Origin: Maylandia zebra
Taxonomy: Eukaryota; Chordata; Actinopteri; Cichliformes; Cichlidae
Assembly: GCF_041146795.1 (NCBI RefSeq)
Contig: NC_135176.1
Span: forward strand, 16,813,786-16,877,785
Length of the DNA: 64,000 nt
Direction of reading: 5' to 3'
A model generated the notes under the pieces. The model searched no databases. It was not told the DNA's origin and was given only the letters and a program-made list of their open reading frames with translations. Position numbers and translations under genes: made by a program. Below are positions 57,301 to 64,000 of the stretch, in pieces (within the stretch, counting starts at the first letter, position 1; each line of letters opens with the position of its first letter).

Positions 57301-60300
57301 CTCAGTAAAAATGTTGTCGGAGAAATTGTGTAGTATTTATAGATGTAACTTTGTACAATATGGAGCAAATAACAATGACAACAGTGAGATTAAAGCAATT
57401 TAATGAAATCCACATGCAGTGCTATACATTCTTAGCTTTGTGAATTTTCTGCTGTATTCATCCTCTTGTGTGCTGTACTGCAAACAAATGCATCAGTACT
57501 GCTGTAGGATGCAGCATGGTGAACAGATACCTGTAGCCGCTGTTCAAGATCTGGGAAAGTCTGGGAGAGGTCCTCCACATCTTTTACATCTGTTGAGACA
57601 TCTTTCATTTAGAATTAATTAGAGTAAAAATGTTACAATGTTGCGCAACATAATGTTGTAACATTACAAAATAATGTTACAATACATTTATAGCAAAAGA
57701 AAGCTTGTCACAGTGAAATTGTAGATTTTCAAATGATATAAAACTTATAACATTATACTACCTTTGCCACCTAGTAGAAGTATAGATCTACTAGAGTCTA
57801 CTAGATGTAAACAGAAAACACTGTAAAGAAAACTGAAAAAACAAAAGAATTTAAATGATAAAAAACTGTTCAGAATAGCACAGAGGTTTTGTGTATTTTA
57901 TTTAGTGCTAATTGCTGTATTAATGATGCATTAACATACTGTATACCACATGTAAATCTGAGATGGTGATGCGAATTTACACTGCTTAGTATTCCAATAT
58001 GTAAAATGCTTCTTCAGAGAAGTTATACGTTTAGCTGAAAATCCTAAAAATAAGTAACCGCGGTAACTGCAGATGTCAGATAATTTTAATTGCCCGAAAC
58101 CTACAACATTTTCACCTGAAATACACTGAAGTAAAAGTAAAAGTATGAATGAGCTCAACTTTGGTGTCATTTTGACCAAAATATGTCATTTGACTTTAAA
58201 CAAATCTCTAGACCTGCCTTTATCCATGGAAAATATGATAAAATTAGAAATATTTTTGTCTCAGAGTGATGCTGAAAAACTAAAACGTATACCCTACTTT
58301 TAGGCTTAACTACCTGTTATCTGGCTGTTCTAAAACCTCAATGAAAAGCCTTCGGTTGAGCCTGTAAAATCCTGTTGAAATCCCTGAATGATGACGTATC
58401 GTCATATCTTCAGTGTCTCACTATACTGTGTTACTTTGCTCTCAGAATGAAGGCTTACTTTATGTTCCTAGAGTTTCTAAAAGTAGAATGGGAGTCAGAG
58501 CCTTCAGCTATCAAGCTATCAGGACTCTCCTGTGGAACCAGCTCCCAGTGTGGGTTCAGGAGACAGACACCCTCTCTGCTTTTACGATTACACTTTTCTT
58601 GTCTGCTGTCTCCCATAGTTTGCATTTTGTTCTGCAGTTGTTCATGATTCCTCACCGTTCCTGTTTTCTATCTTTTCTTCCCCCTCATCTCCAGCTGTTC
58701 ACAGCAGGACCAGCCCGGTTCTCTCAGAAGTCTCTTCCTGTTACTGATCACTGTCACCCAGTGCTGATTTCCTTCCTTCTGATACTCATATATATCAGGT
58801 CTTATCATAATTCATCTACAGAAGCTTGGAATTTGCACAAAACTAATAATTTTCCAACAACTGCAAAATCAAGAACTGTATGAACTTTCTAAATGATCAA
58901 ACCTTGAAGACAAACAATGCACGGTTTATCATTTCACCTGCTGTTGGTGAAGGACAGTCTGAAGCATAAGGCCTCTCTTAAAAAAAAAAAAAGAAAGTGT
59001 GAATGAAAACTTGTAATCTTAAACTCTGCATGGTAACATTAATGGCTAAATTTAGTGCCAGTAAAGTAAGAATGTGTCAATATTATTATTGTTATTGCTT
59101 TTTTAGTTATAACTTTTTATAACTTTTCCCATAAAAAGACAGATAACAGTGTTTTCCTTGGATGCGCCACTTGTTCTACAGGCTTTCCTCCGGCTCATAA
59201 AATGGCCAAAATTGAAACACTATATGGGTCTCTTGTATGACACCACAACATAGCAACATAGTGCTGCACTTATAAATGAGCCACGTCCTCTTACTGAACA
59301 GGAGTAATGAGATGTCAGGTTGAAAGACAGGCAGGATAAGAATACAGAGGGACATCTATGTGGCAGGCAGACAAACAAAGTAAGCAGGGCAAACAAAGTA
59401 AGCAGAACAAACAGACCACATGTATAGACAGCGAGTGGTTTAGATAAATAGGAAGCCAGACAGAAACAGACAGGTTGTCTGCCCCAGCTTCTGCCCTGAT
59501 AGTAATGCCCCCCTGGAGTTGTGGAACACATGTGGAGAATCCCAGGATGATGCAACCTTCTAAAAGCAGGAGAATTAGACGGCCTGCCAAAAACCATGGG
59601 GGCAATTATGATGTGGAATAAATACAGTTCTCATGCTTAGAATTGACACAGTGTGGGGTTATAACTATGCCAGGCATGAAGCCATGAAAGGCCTAGGGGA
59701 TGATCCCCAAACAGAGCACAGCTCTTAGCCCCCTTGCTGAGAAACATGAGTTCAAAGACACAACAACATGATTGCCAAGGGAAGATCCAAAGTTGGACTT
59801 TGGAGGTTTAGAGTCTGAGCAGCTCCAGAGCTACACCTACGTACAGCAAAGACCTCTGTGACCATTCATCCATTCATCCATATATGTTATCCTCATAATA
59901 TCCTCATGAGAACCATCCTATTCATTTATGTCCTCTGTAATAAACAATTGTTTTTGGTCTATATCTTTTGACTTATTTGAGCTATCCTAATAAGATGGAC
60001 TAAATAGAGGACACTCTGGTCTTTCCATTGATATCTCATGCGTTTGGGTGGCCTCTTTTAGCTCCATAGAGAAAGGAAATCACAAAAAACATTCAATGGG
60101 AAGATTCATTTTTCCTCAGTTATCAGGAGGATATGAATGATAATGGATATTGATATAGTATAATGAAAAAAATGATAATTCAGGAAGAGACACTGAATTA
60201 CAAGCAGATGATCATGAGACGATCGGTCTCTGTTGAAAGACATATTTGAGTATCTGCTTTCTTCTGTGGCCTCATCTTGTTTCCTAAGAGAAAGACAAGG

Positions 60301-62632
60301 GATTGGGGGGGATCAGAGGGTGGAGCTGGACTGGAACTGTTAACTGCTTATAAATTTAGACCAGTGTTCTAAAAGCTGAACAGTGAATCAGGCAGCGGGA
60401 CACTGTTAGTATTAGAGAGGAAACCCGACTCTGGCATTGCATAGTTGCAGCTGCTGTCCCAGTGCCTGGCCCCACTGCAGTAAAATATCCTGACAGACAG
60501 CACCTAGAACCATAGGTAGTGTAGGTGTTTGTATGTGTGTGTTACTTAGGGACAAAGACAACTGTTTATGTTTGTACTAATAAATGATGGAATATTATAC
60601 GGACTATCAGCTGACTTGTATATGTTTGCGCATGCAGATGCATGCAAGCACACAGCTGCACATACACAAACGCGTGTGATTTTTTCTTTCTTTAATATGC
60701 TATGGTCATACAGAAATAGAGAGAGCACCTGTCTCAGTTACAGTGTAGAAGAATGAAGACAGTTAAAGTCACAGGGTGTGCGGGTTGTATCATTCACATG
60801 TTCCCCACATACTGGAAATGCAGTGAAAGTTGAACCTCGGGATTTATTTGGTGTTGAATGCTATATACGTAACTATCCTCAAAATAATGTGTTAACTTCA
60901 TTTTCGGATACTGCAACACAGATTTGTGCGTGTGTCATTCGATAGCTGGTGTTGTGTTTGTTAAATTTAACAGTTACATAAAAAAATACAAAGTAAACAT
61001 TTACATCTGTTTACAGTTACCGTGAGATAAATGTAGACTGATTACATTTATTAATTCAATTTTTTGTGATTACACAGGTGCAGTAATCCAAGTACTTGTA
61101 GAATTTAACATGTTACCATTACTTTGCAGTTTTTCGGCTGTGCAAGGAATCCTTCCAAAAAATGAAATAGCAAAGCTATCGTAGCTAGGCTGACAGATAG
61201 GCTTACATTTTGACAATTTTTCATTTGGCCTTTTCTATGAAAATTTGCTTTCCAAGTCAGGGTCATGGGGGAGGTGGAGCCTATTCCACCAGTAACTGGG
61301 CTAGAGGTGCTTTAAATCCTGGGCAGGTTGCCAGGCCATCACAAGGCTAACACAGGTAGTCACATTCACAACATTAAACCTAGCAAGCATGTCTTAGGAC
61401 TGTGGAGGGAAGCTGGAGAGAACCTACTTGCCTACTTCACACAGCAGGCTGCTAGTCTCTAAACCAGGATCTTCTTGGTGAAATGAAACAGTGCTAACTG
61501 TTGCACCAAACTGCTACTAATCTCCACCTGCCAATCAAATAAATCCTAAATGGTCTAAACAACCTGCCAGTGCTATACCCGAAGCATTTGAACATATGTG
61601 TGCATTTGCTATGATTAGAGTGATGTAAATTTCCTTAGCTTATAGTACTCCTCATAGTACTCAGTAATGCACGTGGAGGGCACATCCACAGTTAGTGCCC
61701 TTGTAATGTAGTGTTGGACTGAGGTCTGTACAATGACAACAAATTGCTGATAGATAACCATAACACTGGCATACTCTCCAGAATCAATACCCACTATGCA
61801 CTGCTGAGCCACAATTCCTGCCATTTTCTGTGTCATCTGCATTGATCATTTTAGAGAGTAGAGACAGAGGTGCTCACAGACTTGTGACGGAGGTTACACG
61901 TTACAAGCTCATAAAAACTGGAAGGCACGCAACCACCTCAAAACAATGAAAATGCACACACACTGGAAGTACTGATGTGCACCAGAAACTATAAGCTCAT
62001 CATAAAACTGTGTTATTTTACCTTGTGGATACATAGCTTTGGACAATGTGATATATATTTGTTCTTATGCTGCTTTTTAGTGTGTTTTAAGCTCTTGGGA
62101 GAAACATACAGCACTGACCGTACTGGAGGATAATGTAACTCCTCAATCTATAACAGATTCACACTTTTGTCTATACATGAAGTCAGCATTTTTTAGAGTA
62201 AGGGTGGTAAAGGTAAGGTTTGATTTGACAGCTGTATAACTCACATTTAACCATCCCTGATGGAATAGCACCTGCACAGGCCCACATGCACACCATCTGT
62301 GGCAAACCTGAGGAAACACCTAGACTACAGCCTACAGCATCTGAAAGTTGTTGTTATTTCTGTTTTCTCACAAATTAAAATAATTTGTTATAAAAAATAA
62401 AGTGACTGTTAAATTATTGAAATGATTAAAAAGATTGCTTACATTGACAACAGAAGTTATCGGTAACGTGTTATCATTTTTAAAGTAACTTTCCAAATTC
62501 AGTGAACTAAGCATAATATGAGTGTGCACCTACAGTATGTATTTGTGTGTGTTTACCTGAGTTGTCATCAAGGCTGAAGGCAATTCTAACTTCAGATTTA
62601 TCAGGAGACACTCTTCTGGTTGAGGTGATCAT
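51305..62632 (-). CDS. map3k7cl: MAP3K7 C-terminal-like protein
   Basis: Small coiled-coil protein related to the C-terminal region of the kinase TAK1 (MAP3K7); its role is poorly known. Minus-strand coding exons 62632-62557, 57589-57531, 56514-56399 and 51485-51305 join with matching phases (1, 0, 2) to give 143 residues, about the length of the short human isoform. N-terminus MITSTRRVSPDKSEVRIAFS and following SLDDNS match that isoform's start pattern; then TFPDLEQRLQPVPPC, VQVYKEHCRMAREFHQVKNE, and LTEENRTL followed by QLERL and the ending RQDSS. Residues about 70-135 are predicted coiled coil by heptad spacing. Exons are short and widely spaced, so open-frame listing misses the gene. AATAAA on the minus strand at 50610-50615 is a likely polyadenylation signal. 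It lies upstream of bach1 in the same direction, as on human 21q21. Confidence 0.9.
51486..56398. other. Last map3k7cl intron
   Basis: About 4.9 kb between the third and fourth coding exons. It holds short homopolymer runs (A-run near 54,335, T-run near 53,860) but no recognised element or exon. The short inverted copies near 56,310-56,335 (GTCGAAGCTCC, GGAGCTTCGAC) form a small perfect hairpin. Confidence 0.45.
58470..58640 (+). pseudogene. LINE reverse transcriptase C-terminal fragment
   Basis: One frame reads MGVRAFSYQAIRTLLWNQLP and then VQETDTLSAFTITLF, matching the end of a common fish LINE ORF2 (RAFSYQAP-LWNQLPV-VREADTLS-FK--LKT-LF). Located in the map3k7cl intron, opposite to the gene. 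Confidence 0.65.
59000..61240. other. map3k7cl intron, unassigned
   Basis: Includes two overlapping minus-strand frames at 59,220-59,605 with no recognisable motif, and a region 59,340-59,480 with several near-copies of AGCAG(A/G)(A/G)CAAACA. No element assigned. Confidence 0.35.
61255..61515 (-). repeat. tRNA-derived SINE, worn
   Basis: On the minus strand TGGTGCAACAGTTAGCACTG is an A-box-bearing head typical of a widespread fish SINE, followed by CCAAGAAGATCCTGG and a degenerate B box. Toward the other end the minus-strand complements of GACTGTGGAGGGAAGCTGG and GGTGGAGCCTATTCC are the usual body boxes of the family. Oriented with map3k7cl. Confidence 0.7.
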
Positions 62633-63147
62633 TTATCCCTTTGTAAGGTCACAGGCACACAACAAAGCTGTTAACACAAGCCAAATGACCCCATGAGAGA
62701 CAAGTGATGATGCTACAATGACACAGTTAGTTAATCAGCTAATAAGAAATAAAGAAATCCGAATAGACTGTTAATAAATTCAGAGATTCTAACTGAAAGT
62801 AGTTTCCAGCTTCATGAATGTAGCAGTTTCCATCTTTTCAATGTTTTATGATGTGAAATTTGCATTTTCTTGATTTTAAATGTCTCCTTCTGTCTAAGAA
62901 ATTCAAAGGCATAATTTTTTTTAACTGTTTCCACATCTCAGCTTATTCAGCAGATCAGCAGATTAATCGGTAGTAAGACCAGGAATGTAGAACTAGAAAT
63001 TTTCTATCTGCCATGGAACGCACAAACTCTTTTTTATCCCAGCATATTAATGTGATTTTACCTCACCAGAGAAACTAAACACTGAACTCAGCAGGTGTAC
63101 AGCAAACCCTTTGATATTAAAACCACTACAAAGGAGCCCTATCAGAG

Positions 63148-63172
63148 CACACACACACACACACACACACAT
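63148..63172. repeat. Short (CA)n microsatellite
   Basis: About 12 CA units in the region upstream of the first map3k7cl coding exon. Confidence 0.9.
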
Positions 63173-63792
63173 ACAGGCACACAGCCGTCGGTTTCATCAT
63201 GCATTTGGAGTAGCTGTGGGATTAAATAATTTGGGAGCTTTGACAGACTGGCTCTGAGGTCTGGATTTTGCATTCCGCTTTCCAGTGAATGTACTGGCTT
63301 TTTATAACAGTGCGTTTGCCTGCTTTAACCCTGGTACACTCACTGTCTCAGCCAACACACCTCAGTGACCTTCTACTGCAAAGAAACATTCTTTCAAACC
63401 ATAATGCGTCCTTCTGTAGGGAAACAGAAGGTCCGATTTTGGCGACAGATCAACACAGGTGATGCATCTAAATGCAACCGTATTATACGTTATTTAATCA
63501 AAACTGTGATGGAGACTATAGGATATTCCATAAATATGCACCTCTTCTGCACGCACCCAACAGTTGAAATGCACCGTCTGTGCCAACAAGTCATTATTAC
63601 CTGAAGCAGCAAGAATTCGACGCAGAAAAGTCAGTGTTAAAGTTTTAAATCAGGTAGCAGTGTGAGTCCTCAACACCGATTCGGTCCGCTTCCCGTGAGG
63701 TCAATGTTGAGGTCTCTTCAGAAGAAAGGCGTCTCAGCCGTCAATCCGCAAATCCCAGCAAAGATGGCACCACTGTCTCTTCGAGAGCTTAC

Positions 63793-64000
63793 CTCCGCTA
63801 TCTTGAGACTATAACTCTATTATTTTGTAATTATCAAAGTTTACGTTTTCCAGCACGTAGCCAAGGCGTCAATACATTAGTGACAGTCAGAGGGACTCCA
63901 GCAGCTCATGTTTGCGCAGGCATGTGCATGTTATCCACAGAGCCACGCAGCGAAGAGCAACACAGGGCGCAGGCAGAGGAGGAATGCCGTCCGCTGTCCC
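63793..64000 (-). other. Possible non-coding first exon of map3k7cl
   Basis: Minus-strand sequence ending GATAGCGGAG is followed by GTAAGC, a strong splice donor, 1.16 kb upstream of the first coding exon. The region near the window end is GC-richer and CpG-bearing (GCGCAGGCAGAGG, CCACGCAGCG). No coding frame is implied. Inference only. Confidence 0.3.

Noticed and set aside
58939-58985. Possible 21-base map3k7cl microexon between a TTCAG and a GTGAAA
   Set aside because: The exons at 62557 and 57589 already join in phase and match the known protein spacing; no need for an extra exon.
59220-59605. Two overlapping minus-strand frames of about 100 codons
   Set aside because: Cysteine- and leucine-rich but with no recognisable family motif, no splice context, and inside a map3k7cl intron.

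Overview
The window is teleost fish nuclear DNA. It carries spliced vertebrate genes with GT-AG introns, many microsatellites, and relics of the usual fish transposon families (Tc1, hAT, L2-like, RTE, L1-like, Penelope-like, tRNA- and 5S-derived SINEs). The genus cannot be told from the sequence alone. No bacterial or viral genes and no CRISPR arrays were seen. All family calls come from reading translations; no search was run.

Layout. 1-18,086 (+): the last sixteen coding exons of grm5, the group I metabotropic glutamate receptor mGluR5; the signal peptide and first part of the ligand-binding domain lie before the window. Its introns hold an RTE LINE relic, a Penelope-like relic, a hAT element with intact ends, a Tc1 relic, a 5S/tRNA composite SINE and a tRNA-type SINE. 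18-25 kb: intergenic repeats (antisense Tc1 relic, L2-like LINE 3' ends, a second hAT element holding a TA/CA microsatellite). 25.3-27.6 kb (+): a small immunoglobulin-domain gene, nectin/CD226-like, with an internal tandem duplication and a suspicious stop. 28.97-33.5 kb (+): a nearly complete two-ORF non-LTR retrotransposon preceded by a 26-base GC-rich tandem repeat. 34.4-38.0 kb (+): rab38. 38.7-43 kb: gene-poor intergenic DNA. 44.9-48.6 kb (-): bach1, a BTB-bZIP haem-regulated repressor. 51.3-62.6 kb (-): map3k7cl, a small coiled-coil protein related to the TAK1 C-terminus.

The protein genes are separate, not an operon. grm5 with rab38 recalls human 11q14, and map3k7cl with bach1 (same orientation, map3k7cl upstream) recalls human 21q21. 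The window therefore joins two ancestral blocks, with rab38 and bach1 convergent across about 6.9 kb between stop codons.

The most interesting points are: an in-phase 30-base remnant of an Ig V exon that kept both splice sites; two apparent early stops (Ig gene, bach1) each followed by in-frame sequence resembling the lost tail; a composite 5S-tRNA SINE; two hAT elements with readable 8-bp target duplications; and a heavily split 7TM region in grm5. I found no clearly new biological system.
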